Shown: positions 49,925 to 59,655, counted from the stretch's first letter. The stretch is DNA of 64,000 nt from Candidatus Phytoplasma asteris (GCF_038505995.1 NZ_CP128414.1:620001-684000), one strand, 5' to 3'. Notes: generated by a model from the sequence alone, not told the origin. A program made the numbers and translations.

Positions 49925-50766
49925 TGAAAAAAACCTATACTTGCAAGGACAATCAAAAACTATACAGACTATTAATTTCGCCTTATTATATTATTTTATT
50001 AGGATTAATTATTTTACCTATGGGTTTTATTTTATTTGATTCTTTTCAAGATACTAACCAACAAAACGCATTTTTTGCAACCCGTTTTACTTTACAACAC
50101 CATCAAGAATTTTTATCCAATCAATCATTTTTATACGTCCTTGCTAGATCAATTGCAATTTCTATTATTGTTACTTTTTGTGTCTTTATCATTGTCTATC
50201 CTCTAGCCTATATGATTTCTCGCCTCAAAATGAAATGGCAAAGCTTTCTTGTCATTCTCATCAATGGCACTATGTGGATTAATATGATTATCAAAACCCA
50301 AGCATTAGTCCAAATATTTCATTTATTACAAAAAACTTTTAATATCAATCTTTTAGAAACTAATTTTGCTATGATTGTAGGACTTATTTATTTATTTTTG
50401 CCATTTATGTTTTTGCCTATCTACACTGCAATTATCAAAATAAATCCCCAACTTATTCAAGCCTCCAAAGATCTAGGAGCAAACGAATGGCAAATATTGC
50501 AAAAAATTATTTGGCCCTTATCACTTTCAGGAGTACTTGCAGGCATTTGTCTTGTCTTTTTACAAACAGCAACTAATATTGTAGCTCCACGTTATCTCGG
50601 AGCAACTACCCAAATTACTATTGCTGAATTAATCGAAAACAAAGCTTTATTAAGTGGCGAAATCAAACAAGCTTGTGCAATTGCTATTCATCTTTCTTTA
50701 ACAATGTTTTTGATTTTTCAAATGTTTAAAAAATTAAGTTTAGGAGAAAGCAAAGATGTCAATTAA
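49924..50766 (+). CDS. potB: Spermidine/putrescine-type ABC permease, subunit B
   Basis: About six membrane helices. The EAA loop that docks the ATPase is LIQASKDLGANEWQILQKIIWPLSLSGVLAG. 280 residues from the ATG at 49924; a TTG two codons earlier is less likely. It overlaps potC by 11 bp. Confidence 0.92.
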   Translation: MKKTYTCKDNQKLYRLLISPYYIILLGLIILPMGFILFDSFQDTNQQNAFFATRFTLQHHQEFLSNQSFLYVLARSIAISIIVTFCVFIIVYPLAYMISRLKMKWQSFLVILINGTMWINMIIKTQALVQIFHLLQKTFNINLLETNFAMIVGLIYLFLPFMFLPIYTAIIKINPQLIQASKDLGANEWQILQKIIWPLSLSGVLAGICLVFLQTATNIVAPRYLGATTQITIAELIENKALLSGEIKQACAIAIHLSLTMFLIFQMFKKLSLGESKDVN

Positions 50767-51760
50767 ATTATCTGGGGCAACCCCCCCCCAAACTGCTTCT
50801 ACCAAAATCCCAAAAAAACCCAAAAAAACCATTACTAACACCTTATATATCATTTTAGTGTTAAGCTTTATTTATATTCCTATTTTATCTTTAATTATTT
50901 TTTCTTTTAACAAAAGCGAAGGCAGAATTGCATCTTTAGTTAATTGGCAAGGTTTTAGTTTTGAATGGTATTCTAAACTTTGGACTGACCAAACAGTTAA
51001 AACTGCTATCAAAATAACTTTATACATTGCTTGCCTAACTACTTTAATTTCTACTTTTTTAGGTACTTTTGCAGCTATTAGTCTTGCTCAAAGTCTTAAC
51101 AAAAAATGGCGCAACATTGTTCTTAATGTAAGTAATTTTTCTATTGTTATTCCTGAAATTATTACTGCTTTAGCATTATTTGTTGTCTTTGGTTTTATGG
51201 GTTTGGAATCTGGTTTTTGGAAAATGCTTTTAGCCCACATATCTTTTTGCACTCCTTTTGTAGTTATTACTGTCTATCCTAAAGTAATAAATCTTGACCC
51301 TCATTCTTTAGAAGCAGCCTATGATTTAGGAGCAACCCCACTCAAAGCTTTAACCAAAGTAATACTACCTCAACTTAAAGGAGCTATGCTTTTAGGAGCC
51401 ACTCTTGCTTTTAGTCTTTCTTTTGATGACTTTATGATTTCTTATTTTGTAGGTGGTTCTGAATGCCAAAATATTTCTGCTTATATCTACAGCCTCAAAG
51501 GAACTATTAACCCAACTGTAAATGCTTTATCTACTATTTTAATTATTATTGCTAGTTCTAAAATTATCCTTAATTTAATCAAATACAACAACCAAAAACA
51601 AAACCAAAGGAAAAATGCCAAAATAGAAGCAGAGGCAAATAACAATGAAAATGAAAGTATAAATGGAGCTACAACAATAACTACAAACAAAACCACAACC
51701 ACTAACACAAAAACAAGCGCAAAGACAAACACCAATGAAAACGAATTTAATACCAAATGA
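50756..51760 (+). CDS. potC: Spermidine/putrescine-type ABC permease, subunit C
   Basis: Second permease half, with the EAA loop LEAAYDLGATPLKALTKVILPQLKGAML. After the last helix there is an unusual ~45-residue Asn/Thr/Lys-rich tail, probably cytoplasmic. The N-terminus has Pro/Lys-rich repeats (KIPKKPKKT). Its stop overlaps the potD start (ATGA). Confidence 0.92.
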   Translation: MSIKLSGATPPQTASTKIPKKPKKTITNTLYIILVLSFIYIPILSLIIFSFNKSEGRIASLVNWQGFSFEWYSKLWTDQTVKTAIKITLYIACLTTLISTFLGTFAAISLAQSLNKKWRNIVLNVSNFSIVIPEIITALALFVVFGFMGLESGFWKMLLAHISFCTPFVVITVYPKVINLDPHSLEAAYDLGATPLKALTKVILPQLKGAMLLGATLAFSLSFDDFMISYFVGGSECQNISAYIYSLKGTINPTVNALSTILIIIASSKIILNLIKYNNQKQNQRKNAKIEAEANNNENESINGATTITTNKTTTTNTKTSAKTNTNENEFNTK

Positions 51761-52983
51761 AAAAGACAATTAAAACTGTAGCAACAACATTGCTTTTCAT
51801 TTTAACAACAACTTTTGTTATTCTTATTATTCTTAATCTTAAAAACAAAAATATACTTCCCCAACACCAAGAAGAACAAACATTAACATTATTTAATTGG
51901 GGCGAATACTTAGAACCTAGCATTATTGAAAAGTTTGAAAAAGAAACTCACATCAAAGTTAAACAAGTTCTTTTTTCTTCTAACGAACTTGCAGTTACCA
52001 AAATTAAAAGTAAAAACCAATATGATCTAGCTATTTTAAGTGAATATGCAATTGATCAATTAAGACAAAGCAAAATGTTAGAAACAATAGATGATGGTGA
52101 ATTAATAAAAGATGATAAACATTATTATGAATTAAACAAAGACCCCCAAGACAAACTCCCTTCTGAATTTAACAATTACGCCGTTCCTTATTTTTGGGGC
52201 AAAGTAGTTATTCTTTATAATAAAAACAAAATAACTCAAGATCAAATTAATGAACTCAAAGATCAAAATAAAGGTTTTAAATATTTAAAAGACACCAATT
52301 TAAAAGTAGCTTTATGCAATAACGCTCGCGACGGTTTAATGGTAGGTCTAAAAGCTACTAAAGGAAAAATTGCAAACCCTTCCCCATATGAATTAAATGA
52401 AGCCAAAAAATGGCTCTTAGAACTAAAACAACAAAAACCTAACTTAGCTTTTATAAACGACCAATTAATGGACCGCATGAAAAATAAAAATAACGAATAC
52501 TATGATATAGTTATTGCTTATTCAGGAGATGCTAATTTTTTAAAAGAACAAAATAATAATCTAGATTATTTTTCACCTACAGAAGGAACCAACGTTTGGG
52601 TTGATGCTTTGGTAATGCCTAAAGGAAGCAAAAAAACCCTAGCTTATAAGTTCATCAATTTTTTAAGACAAAAAGAAAATTACAAAAACAATTTAGCTTT
52701 TACTAAATATAATTCTCCTTATGTTGGATTAGAAACTTTTCCAGGAATTCGCCAAATAGAAATCAAAGGTAACGATGAAGTTTACAAATACGACCAAACC
52801 ACCCAAAAAACCATCAATACTTATTGGAACGACATTATTGCTTTTCCCAGCCAAAAAGATTATTGGCTATTTATCTTAAGTTTTTTCATTTTTTTAGCTA
52901 TTTTTATCATATATTTCCATCATAAATTCAAAAATAAATTACGTTTAGACCAATTGCCCCAAAAAATAAAAACTTTAATATAA
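51757..52983 (+). CDS. potD: Polyamine-type binding protein with anchors at both ends
   Basis: Solute-binding protein of the Pot operon. The PotD-like core begins LTLFNWGEYLEPSIIEKFEKET and contains YDLAILSEYAIDQLRQ, AVPYFWGKVVILYNK and YSGDANFLKEQ. An N-terminal hydrophobic segment (about 8-27) has no lipobox Cys. A second transmembrane helix near the C-terminus (about 370-390, WLFILSFFIFLAIFIIYF) is followed by a basic tail. It is therefore probably tethered at both ends instead of being a lipoprotein. 408 residues. Confidence 0.9.
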   Translation: MKKTIKTVATTLLFILTTTFVILIILNLKNKNILPQHQEEQTLTLFNWGEYLEPSIIEKFEKETHIKVKQVLFSSNELAVTKIKSKNQYDLAILSEYAIDQLRQSKMLETIDDGELIKDDKHYYELNKDPQDKLPSEFNNYAVPYFWGKVVILYNKNKITQDQINELKDQNKGFKYLKDTNLKVALCNNARDGLMVGLKATKGKIANPSPYELNEAKKWLLELKQQKPNLAFINDQLMDRMKNKNNEYYDIVIAYSGDANFLKEQNNNLDYFSPTEGTNVWVDALVMPKGSKKTLAYKFINFLRQKENYKNNLAFTKYNSPYVGLETFPGIRQIEIKGNDEVYKYDQTTQKTINTYWNDIIAFPSQKDYWLFILSFFIFLAIFIIYFHHKFKNKLRLDQLPQKIKTLI

Positions 52984-53020
52984 TTTGTTCTAACCCCAAA
53001 TATTAATCAATTAATATTCA

Positions 53021-53048
53021 AAAAACCAACTTTTAAGTTGGTTTTTCC
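53021..53048 (+). terminator. Terminator of the pot operon
   Basis: Perfect 12-bp stem AAAAACCAACTT/AAGTTGGTTTTT, loop TT. Confidence 0.9.
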
Positions 53049-53086
53049 TTTATAAATGAAACAATTAAAACTAATTTGGTATTCAA

Positions 53087-54190
53087 TTAATTATTTTTTT
53101 CAATTTTTTTTATATAAAGATAAATTGCAATAATAAAAACAGCCAACAACAAAATAAATAATATATAGGCAAATATTTTTATATTGTAAATGTGTGTGTC
53201 ATAAGTTTGAGATTTTAAATCACCCACATCAGCTACTTTATTATTGGTGTGGGGCAAATAAACTTTATTTTTTTGAGTATTTTTATCCACTAAAACATTT
53301 GTAATAGGCAATATTGGTTCTACATTACTACTTTTACCCCAAGTATAACGATGTTGCCAATCAACTACTTTATTATTTTCGGTACTTGTTTCTAAATAAT
53401 GTCTTTGGGATGTTTGTCTACCATTTTTATCATAAGTAGCATCCCAAGTATCATAATGTTGCCAATCAACTACTTTATTATTTTCGGTACTTGTTTCTAA
53501 ATAATGTCTTTTAGAAGTTTGCTTTTGGTTTGCATCATAAGTAGCATCCCAAGTATCATTATTTTTCCAATCCACTAATTTATCTTTTTCAGTACTTCCT
53601 TGCAAATAATGCCTTTCTAATAATTGATTACCATTTTTATCATAGGTTTTATCACAAGTATCATGATGTTTGTAATTAACTAATTTATTATTTTCGGTGC
53701 TTTGAGCTAAAAAATATCTTTTAGATGTTTGTCTACCATTTTTATCATAAGTAGCATCCCAAGTATCAGGATTTTGCCAATCAACTAATTTATTATTTTC
53801 GGTGCTTTGAGCTAAAAAATATCTTTTAGATGTTTGTCTACCATTTTTATCATAAGTAGCATCCCAAACATTATAATGCGTCCAATCAACTACTTTATTA
53901 TCTTGCGTACTTTCTAATTTGTAATGTCTTTGTGCTATTTGATTTCCGTTGGTATCATAAATTGCATCATAAGTATCAGGATTTTGCCAATCAACTAATT
54001 TATTATCTTGCGTGCTTTCTTCTAAATATTTTCTTTTTTCTATAACTCCATTAGCTAAATTTTCTTTTAATGGATTATTTGCCCAAACTGTAATTATATT
54101 TCCTAATAATACAATAAAAATCCATAATGCCAATAACAACAAGCACACCTTAGCCAATAAAAAATGCTTGGGTTGTTCTAAATTATTCAC
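53087..54190 (-). CDS. DUF2963-like tandem-repeat membrane protein
   Basis: 367 residues. An N-terminal hydrophobic segment (about 11-34) may be a signal peptide or anchor. From residue 59 to 292 there are 6.7 copies of a 35-residue repeat, with core WDATYDKNGRQTSKRYF and an STENNKLVDW start. A second helix ends the protein (about 338-361) with a basic tail. The repeats should therefore sit outside the cell between two anchors, or be displayed from the C-terminal anchor if the first is cleaved. The repeat style matches phytoplasma DUF2963 proteins. Host-surface interaction is a plausible but unproven role. Confidence 0.75.
   Translation of the reverse strand: MNNLEQPKHFLLAKVCLLLLALWIFIVLLGNIITVWANNPLKENLANGVIEKRKYLEESTQDNKLVDWQNPDTYDAIYDTNGNQIAQRHYKLESTQDNKVVDWTHYNVWDATYDKNGRQTSKRYFLAQSTENNKLVDWQNPDTWDATYDKNGRQTSKRYFLAQSTENNKLVNYKHHDTCDKTYDKNGNQLLERHYLQGSTEKDKLVDWKNNDTWDATYDANQKQTSKRHYLETSTENNKVVDWQHYDTWDATYDKNGRQTSQRHYLETSTENNKVVDWQHRYTWGKSSNVEPILPITNVLVDKNTQKNKVYLPHTNNKVADVGDLKSQTYDTHIYNIKIFAYILFILLLAVFIIAIYLYIKKIEKNN
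53315..54016. repeat. 105-bp coding tandem repeat, 6.7 copies
   Basis: DNA of the 35-residue repeats of the 53087-54190 gene. Neighbouring units (for example those around 53690-53870) are nearly identical at the DNA level, so unit loss or gain by recombination is likely. Confidence 0.85.
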
Positions 54191-54416
54191 TTTGTAAAAA
54201 AACTCTTTTCTAATATGGCAATTATAAATAATTCCAACTTGAAAAAATTGCTATTATTTATTTTAATTATACAATTATCTCTTATTTTGTTTTTTATAAT
54301 TGTAATAGTATTAAATACTATGTAAAATTATTATATCGCAAAATAGATAAAAATATACTTAATTTTTATTAATATTTCTTTGTTGTAATGCTTTATAAAT
54401 TATTATATATATTATT

Positions 54417-55485
54417 TTATTGTGGGATAAAACCTAAAACTGATAAACAAACTTCTTTTAAGTCTTGAACTTCAATTTGTGTGTGTTTGTTTCTACACAT
54501 ATTAATACAAGCATCATTAACAAGTGTTTCGATGGTACGATTAGAACGCTTCATAATGTCATTTTAAATTGCATCATTAACATTTTGGGTGAGATAATTT
54601 AGTGCATCATCAGAAATTGGGTTTTTACAGATATTTTTAACTAAGAATTTCATAAAGTCTTTGCGTGGTTCTTTTTCGAGGGTTTAACTTCAATTTTGTA
54701 AGTAAATCTTGATTTAATGGCATCATCCATTTTATCTAAATAATTTGTAGCTGCAATTAAAAATATGGGCTTAGTTGGGTTATTTTTTTCGCTAGTTAAT
54801 TCTTCTTTGAAAGCCGTAACAGCTTCACTTTGTCCTTTATGATGCTCACGTATTTGTGTAAGATCAACAAAAACATCTTCACATTCATCAACAAAAATGA
54901 TAGCACCACCGTGTTCATCAGCAATTTTTCTTGCACTATCAAATAAAGAATGTACTGCCTTTACACTTTCTCCTACATATTTTTGAGCAAAATCAGCACC
55001 AGTACATTTAGCAACATATTTAAAATTAGTATCTTTCATAAAACAATTAGCAAAAAAAGTTTTTCCAGTGCCAGGAACTCCATATAATAACATTCCTTTG
55101 GGGGGATCTATTTTACCTTTACCTTAAAACATTTTGGCATTTGTAACAAAATCTAGTACTTTTTGAGCTGCCAATTTTTCTTCTTTCATTCCAAATAAAT
55201 CATCCATATATTTTTTGTTAGGATTAAAATTGTTTAATTCAAATTGAACTGGCGCATGGAATGCATCTATAACACTCCATTTGGGAGTTGAAGGTGATTT
55301 TTCAGATAAAGATGGAGTTTGTGTTATGGTAGGTGGATTGTTGTTGGTTGTGGTTGAAATTGAGGTCTAAAAGCTAAAATTAAAGCTATTGCAACTAAAG
55401 AAAAAGCAATTCAAGTAATAGCAGTTTCGATTTTAAATGATTTATTCAAAAAATTTAAATTGAGATCTTTTTCTTGATTATCCAT
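54417..55485 (-). pseudogene. AAA+ ATPase with N-terminal membrane helix, multiply disrupted
   Basis: The readable core (54650-55093) has Walker A YGVPGTGKTFFANCF, Walker B IIFVDECEDVF and sensor LIAATNYLDKMDDAIKSRF. Upstream pieces give MDNQEKDLNLNFLNKSFKIE and a hydrophobic helix, then a Pro/Ser/Thr linker and FELNNFNPNKKYMDDLFGMK. Disruptions are an in-frame TGA near residue 24, a frameshift at about 55370-55350, a TAA at about 55125, a frameshift at about 54685 and another TAA at about 54565. It resembles the FtsH AAA part but has a short helical C-terminus and no HExxH protease domain. Confidence 0.78.
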
Positions 55486-55988
55486 AAGATAATTTCTCAC
55501 TTTCGTTTTATTTTGTTATTTTTAAAAGTTAGTTGGTTGTCAATAAATCAAACAATTATATTGTTATATCAAATTTATAAATCACTATTTTTATAACTTG
55601 CCTAAAACTTTATAAATGAATTAGTTTTTATTTTAATGAATTGATTATCACAAACAAAACTTTTTTAACAATTAATAATTATTTGATTATCTCTATTATA
55701 TCTCTTTCAAAAAAAATAAAACAAATTTAAATAAAACAAATAACAAACTAAATAATTCTATCAATAATCTCATAATTTTACTTATAAGTCATAAAAAACT
55801 AAATTTTTGCTCCCTTAACTTCTTTGTTTTATAAGATAAAAATTAAAATATGTTATAATTAAAATAGGTTTTTATTTACCTTAAATAAAAAATCTTTCCT
55901 AATCATACCAAATTACGAAAAACAATATTCCATTCCTTATTATTATCTAATTATATTAAAGAAATTTTTTCGAAGAAAGGCAACCAAG
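55486..55988. other. Intergenic region upstream of fakA
   Basis: No gene. TATAAT at 55854-55859 is the best -10 candidate for fakA. GAAAGG lies just before the fakA ATG. Confidence 0.45.
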
Positions 55989-57704
55989 ATGAACAAAGAT
56001 AAAGTTATTCAATTTATTGACGGACAATTATTTAAAAACATGATTACTAACGGAGCTATCAATTTACAAAACAACTACCAAACCATTGATAATTTAAATG
56101 TTTTTCCCGTACCAGATAGAGATACAGGAACTAATATGAAAATTACTATGATGTCAGGCGTTAAAGAAATTAGCAATTTAGAAACTCGTTCCATAGTAGA
56201 AGTATCCCAAGTTTTATCAAAAGCATTATTAATGGGTGCCAAAGGCAATTCAGGAGTTATTTTATCCCAATTTTTTGCAGGAATGGCACAAACTTACCAA
56301 AAACTCAATAAAGAAACTATCAATATTAATGATTTTATCCATTCACTTGAAGGAGGCTACCAAAAAGCTTACCAAGCTATTATAGAACCTCAAGAAGGCA
56401 CTATTTTAACTGTTTTTCGTGAAGCTGTTAAACAAACTCTCAAAGCTAAATCCCAATTTAGTACTATTGAAGATGTTTTATCCAATTTCTTACAAAACGC
56501 CCAAAAAACTCTTTCCCAAACAACTGAATTATTAGAAGTCTTAAAACAAGCAGGAGTAGTTGATAGTGGAGGGGCTGGCTTTGTTGAAATCCTTAAAGGA
56601 ATGTTATTATTTTTACAAGACCAAAAACTACTTCAAGTAAACCAAAATACCCAAACACACACAAATCCTGATAAAATACAAACGTTGGGACAAGTTAATA
56701 TTAAATATACTTATTGCACTGAATACATTTTTCAAATCAAAGCATCCCAAGAAAAAAACCTTGATATGAAACAACTTAAACAAGCTTTATTACAAATAGG
56801 AGATTCTTTAGTTTTAGTTAAAGACCAAGAAATTCTAAAAATACATATCCATACCAACAAACCAGGACAAGTTTTAGAAAAACTCTTAACTTATGGCACA
56901 TTAAAGGTAAGCAAAATTGACAACATGAAAGAACAACATCAATCAATTTTAGATCAAAAACACGACACATTTACCCCACAACAAGAACCTACCCCAGACC
57001 CAAAGTCACCTTCAAACTTACCTAACTCAAATAAAGATCAAAAATATTTTTTTATTGCATTTGTAAATGATACCAAAAGCCAAAAAGTCTTTGCTGACCT
57101 TAAAGTAAATCACATTATAAAACAATCTACTTTTAACCCTACTACTTTTGAAAAACTTCTCCAAACAAATACTTCCCAAAACATCATTATCCTACCTAAT
57201 GACACATCTCTTTTAGAAAAGCTTACAACCCAACTAAAACAATTACAAGGAACCAATCAAGAAATTGTCCTTTTACAAACTAAAAACATCGCTCAAGGAT
57301 ACAGTGCTCTTTTAGCTTTTGATAAATCATTGGATTTAGTACAAAACAAAACTATCATGGAAGAAACTATCAAAAACATCCAAACAGGAAAAATTATCTA
57401 TGCTGATAAAAAAGATGCTAAAAACATATCCAATCAAACTCTTTTAGAAAAAGAATATTTATCTGTTTGGGAAGAAAAAATAATAGCTACTAATAAAGAT
57501 AAATATCGAGCATTAAAAACATTACTCCAAAAAATGATTAAACCTCATCAAACCTTTTTAACTGTTTTTTATAATCCTTCATGTACTGATGAAAAAGAAT
57601 TAGAAAAACTAGAAACTTTCTTAGAAACTAATTACGACCACATTGAATTAGAAACCTTAGAAAGCCAAAATAACAACATTCCTTACATTGTTTCATTAGA
57701 ATAA
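55989..57704 (+). CDS. fakA: Fatty acid kinase catalytic subunit FakA-like (DAK2 domain)
   Basis: FakA phosphorylates fatty acids presented by FakB/DegV, giving acyl-phosphate for PlsX/PlsY. The N-terminal DAK2/DhaL ATP-binding domain has NLNVFPVPDRDTGTNMKITMMSG and LLMGAKGNSGVILSQFFAGM, then VVDSGGAGFVEILKGM. A middle domain has the metal-like HIHTNKPGQVLE, and a DegV-like C-terminal domain follows an insert of Pro/Gln-rich linker. 571 residues is typical of YloV/FakA. A tRNA-Leu lies 29 bp downstream. Confidence 0.92.
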   Translation: MNKDKVIQFIDGQLFKNMITNGAINLQNNYQTIDNLNVFPVPDRDTGTNMKITMMSGVKEISNLETRSIVEVSQVLSKALLMGAKGNSGVILSQFFAGMAQTYQKLNKETININDFIHSLEGGYQKAYQAIIEPQEGTILTVFREAVKQTLKAKSQFSTIEDVLSNFLQNAQKTLSQTTELLEVLKQAGVVDSGGAGFVEILKGMLLFLQDQKLLQVNQNTQTHTNPDKIQTLGQVNIKYTYCTEYIFQIKASQEKNLDMKQLKQALLQIGDSLVLVKDQEILKIHIHTNKPGQVLEKLLTYGTLKVSKIDNMKEQHQSILDQKHDTFTPQQEPTPDPKSPSNLPNSNKDQKYFFIAFVNDTKSQKVFADLKVNHIIKQSTFNPTTFEKLLQTNTSQNIIILPNDTSLLEKLTTQLKQLQGTNQEIVLLQTKNIAQGYSALLAFDKSLDLVQNKTIMEETIKNIQTGKIIYADKKDAKNISNQTLLEKEYLSVWEEKIIATNKDKYRALKTLLQKMIKPHQTFLTVFYNPSCTDEKELEKLETFLETNYDHIELETLESQNNNIPYIVSLE

Positions 57705-57732
57705 CAAAAGTGATCTATAAGATCATTTTTAA

Positions 57733-57818
57733 GCGGATATGACGGAACGGTAGACGTGCATGCTTGAGGGGCATGTAAGAAATATCTTGTGTGAGTTCAA
57801 ATCTCACTATCCGCACCA
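57733..57818 (+). tRNA. tRNA-Leu (anticodon GAG)
   Basis: 86 nt with encoded CCA and a long variable arm. Acceptor GCGGATA/TATCCGC, anticodon stem CATGC with loop TTGAGGG, T-loop GTTCAAATC. Confidence 0.94.
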
Positions 57819-57866
57819 TTAATTTATTTATTTTAATTAAAATCATTATATTATAATATTATATTA

Positions 57867-57896
57867 AAAACCCTTTTTTTATTAAGGGGGTTTTCT
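57867..57896 (+). terminator. Terminator after tRNA-Leu
   Basis: AAAACCC and GGGTTTT form a stem around a T-rich loop, followed by a T run. Confidence 0.6.
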
Positions 57897-58105
57897 TATT
57901 AGATTTCATGTTATTAAGAAATATAAAAACAATAATAAAAGATACAATAATTAAAGTAATATAGATAAAATGTTTGTTTATTTGTTTCATTTTAAAATCA
58001 ACTTTCTTATTTATTTAAAATATTTAATATCATTTTATTATTGTTATCTAAAATTACATAACTTGACTATATTATACATAATTTTAATAAAAAACAATTG
58101 CAAAG

Positions 58106-58151
58106 ATATTTTATTATATTTATATTTTATACTGAAATTATTCCCACAATA
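58106..58151. repeat. Left copy of a 43-46 bp direct repeat
   Basis: Matches 63218-63260 in the same orientation: 28 of the last 30 bases are identical (core TTTTATACTGAAATTAT), and a further 13 bases match after a 3-base gap. It ends 4 bp before the IS boundary CTGTTCC at 58156. Confidence 0.85.
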
Positions 58152-58155
58152 TGCA

Positions 58156-59450
58156 CTGTTCCGTTTTTTTAGACATATTTTAATTTCAAAATTACTCTTT
58201 AAGACTTAAAATTAAATAGATAATTTCATATCTTTTCAAATTAACAAATAATTTCATTAAACTTAAAAAGTGTCTAATGTTTTTTAATAATTTGCTAGTT
58301 TCAAAAGATATTTTTTTAATATTTATCCTTACACTATATAGTTAGGGCAAAATAACAAAAAACTCACCATGAAAACGACATAGATTAAATTTTTTTACAC
58401 AATAATTCGGAATTTATTGTTTTTGGTAGAAAAAAATGTATGAAAAAACAACCTTTTTCCAAAGGTTATAAATTTATATATTATTAACAAATATTATCTA
58501 TTTTGCAAATACTGTAAGGGTGATAAATTATTTAATTTAGTTAATAACCATTTATTATTCCAAAAAGAAGGAAATTGATTGATAATTTTTTTGATTTTAG
58601 TTGAGGTTTTTTGAAATAAAAAAGGATGTTGGTTGAATAAAATACTTTTCATCTGGCCAAAAAGATTTTCAATGACAGCGTTATCACGTGGGTTTGCTTT
58701 GTGAGACATACTAATTAAAAACCCTTTTTTAGTTAATTTTTTTTGTACTTTTAGAGATTGATAAACTTTACCTTGGTCAGAATGAATAATACAAGGGTTT
58801 TTTAAAGTAGGAATTTTTTTGATTGTATTTAAAATTAATTCTTTATTTTGTCGGTTTGAAGTGTGGAAGGCAATAATTTGATTATTAAAAGAATCAATAA
58901 TACACGAAAAATAAATAAATCCTTGGGGAGTGGGAAAATAAGTAACGTCGGTAAATAGTTTTTGCATGGGTTGGGAGGTAGTAAAGTTTTGATTAATTAA
59001 ATTTGGGATTACTTTGAGGTTAGATTTTAAATTTTTATAATAATATTTATTTTTTTTAGGCCTTAACTTACAACAAATATTATTTTCTTTCATGATAAGA
59101 TAAACTTTTTTCTTAGTAATAAATTCATTAAAAATTTCTTGGTATAAATCAGTAATTTTAAGATGACCGTAAAAATATTCATGTTGTAAACATAAAGTTT
59201 GAATACGTTGTTGTTGCAAAAAATATTTTGTTTCTTTTAATTTTAACTTTTTTTCAATTTTTAGCCAATAATAATAAGTACTTCGATTAATACGAATTGT
59301 TTTTAAAATGGTAGTTAAATTTAGGTCTTTAACAAATTGTTTAACCAATTGAAAAACTATTTTTTTATTAATAGTTTGAATGTGAGAAATCATATTTTGT
59401 AATAATTTTATTTTTGTCTTTAATTTTTGCATTATTAACACCAATTATCT
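58156..59450 (-). mobile_element. IS3-family element, copy 2, incomplete
   Basis: Same organisation as copy 1. Boundary CTGTTCCGTTTTTT is at 58156-58169, AAAAAGTGTCTAA at 58265, then the transposase gene and CCAATTATCT at 59441. There is no orfA or right inverted repeat. Confidence 0.7.
58494..59432 (-). CDS. IS3-family transposase OrfB
   Basis: About 312 residues, close homologue of the 42418-43353 protein. Catalytic residues are intact: D in FTDVTYFP, D in IIHSDQGKVYQS, E in RDNAVIENLFGQMK. The start at 59432 (MQKLKTKIKLLQ) aligns with the other copy; a TTG at 59444 would add four residues. The many differences between the copies show they are not recent duplicates. Confidence 0.9.
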   Translation of the reverse strand: MQKLKTKIKLLQNMISHIQTINKKIVFQLVKQFVKDLNLTTILKTIRINRSTYYYWLKIEKKLKLKETKYFLQQQRIQTLCLQHEYFYGHLKITDLYQEIFNEFITKKKVYLIMKENNICCKLRPKKNKYYYKNLKSNLKVIPNLINQNFTTSQPMQKLFTDVTYFPTPQGFIYFSCIIDSFNNQIIAFHTSNRQNKELILNTIKKIPTLKNPCIIHSDQGKVYQSLKVQKKLTKKGFLISMSHKANPRDNAVIENLFGQMKSILFNQHPFLFQKTSTKIKKIINQFPSFWNNKWLLTKLNNLSPLQYLQNR

Positions 59451-59540
59451 TAATATTTTTTATTAATTCCAAAAATAATTATAACTAAAAAATGCATTAA
59501 AAATTAATTTTAAAATATATTTATTAAATTATTATATAAT

Positions 59541-59603
59541 ATGATTAGTATTCAAAGACGAGCAGATCGAACTAGGCGGCCAGCCGAAGTACAACCAAAT
59601 TAA
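59541..59603 (+). other. GC-rich 20-codon mini-ORF or small RNA between promoter and terminator
   Basis: TATAAT at 59535-59540 is followed by ATG at 59541. The frame encodes 20 residues ending RRADRTRRPAEVQPN and a TAA at 59601. No ribosome binding site is visible. A strong terminator follows at 59613. The stretch 59555-59600 is about half G+C, very unlike its surroundings. It could be the end of a foreign gene, a peptide or a small RNA. Confidence 0.4.
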
Positions 59604-59612
59604 TCTATTACA

Positions 59613-59655
59613 CCCCTCCTATAAAGTCCCCTTTGGGGATTTAGGGGGTTTTTTT
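59613..59655 (+). terminator. Strong terminator in the origin-like region
   Basis: TCCCC/GGGGA stem with a TTT loop, extended by AAA/TTT and outer CCCC/GGGG pairing, followed by T7. Confidence 0.85.

Noticed and set aside
51487-51769. Val/Phe-rich ORFs antisense to the potC tail
   Set aside because: They mirror the Asn/Thr-rich tail codons of potC and lack start signals.
53315-54016. Regularly spaced repeats as a CRISPR array
   Set aside because: The repeat is 105 bp, has no unique spacers and is translated in frame as 35-residue protein repeats.
59541-59655. Known structural RNA (SRP RNA, tmRNA or RNase P)
   Set aside because: The GC-rich stretch lacks the SRP helix 8 core, a tRNA-like T arm or RNase P conserved regions; only an unassigned short transcript can be proposed.
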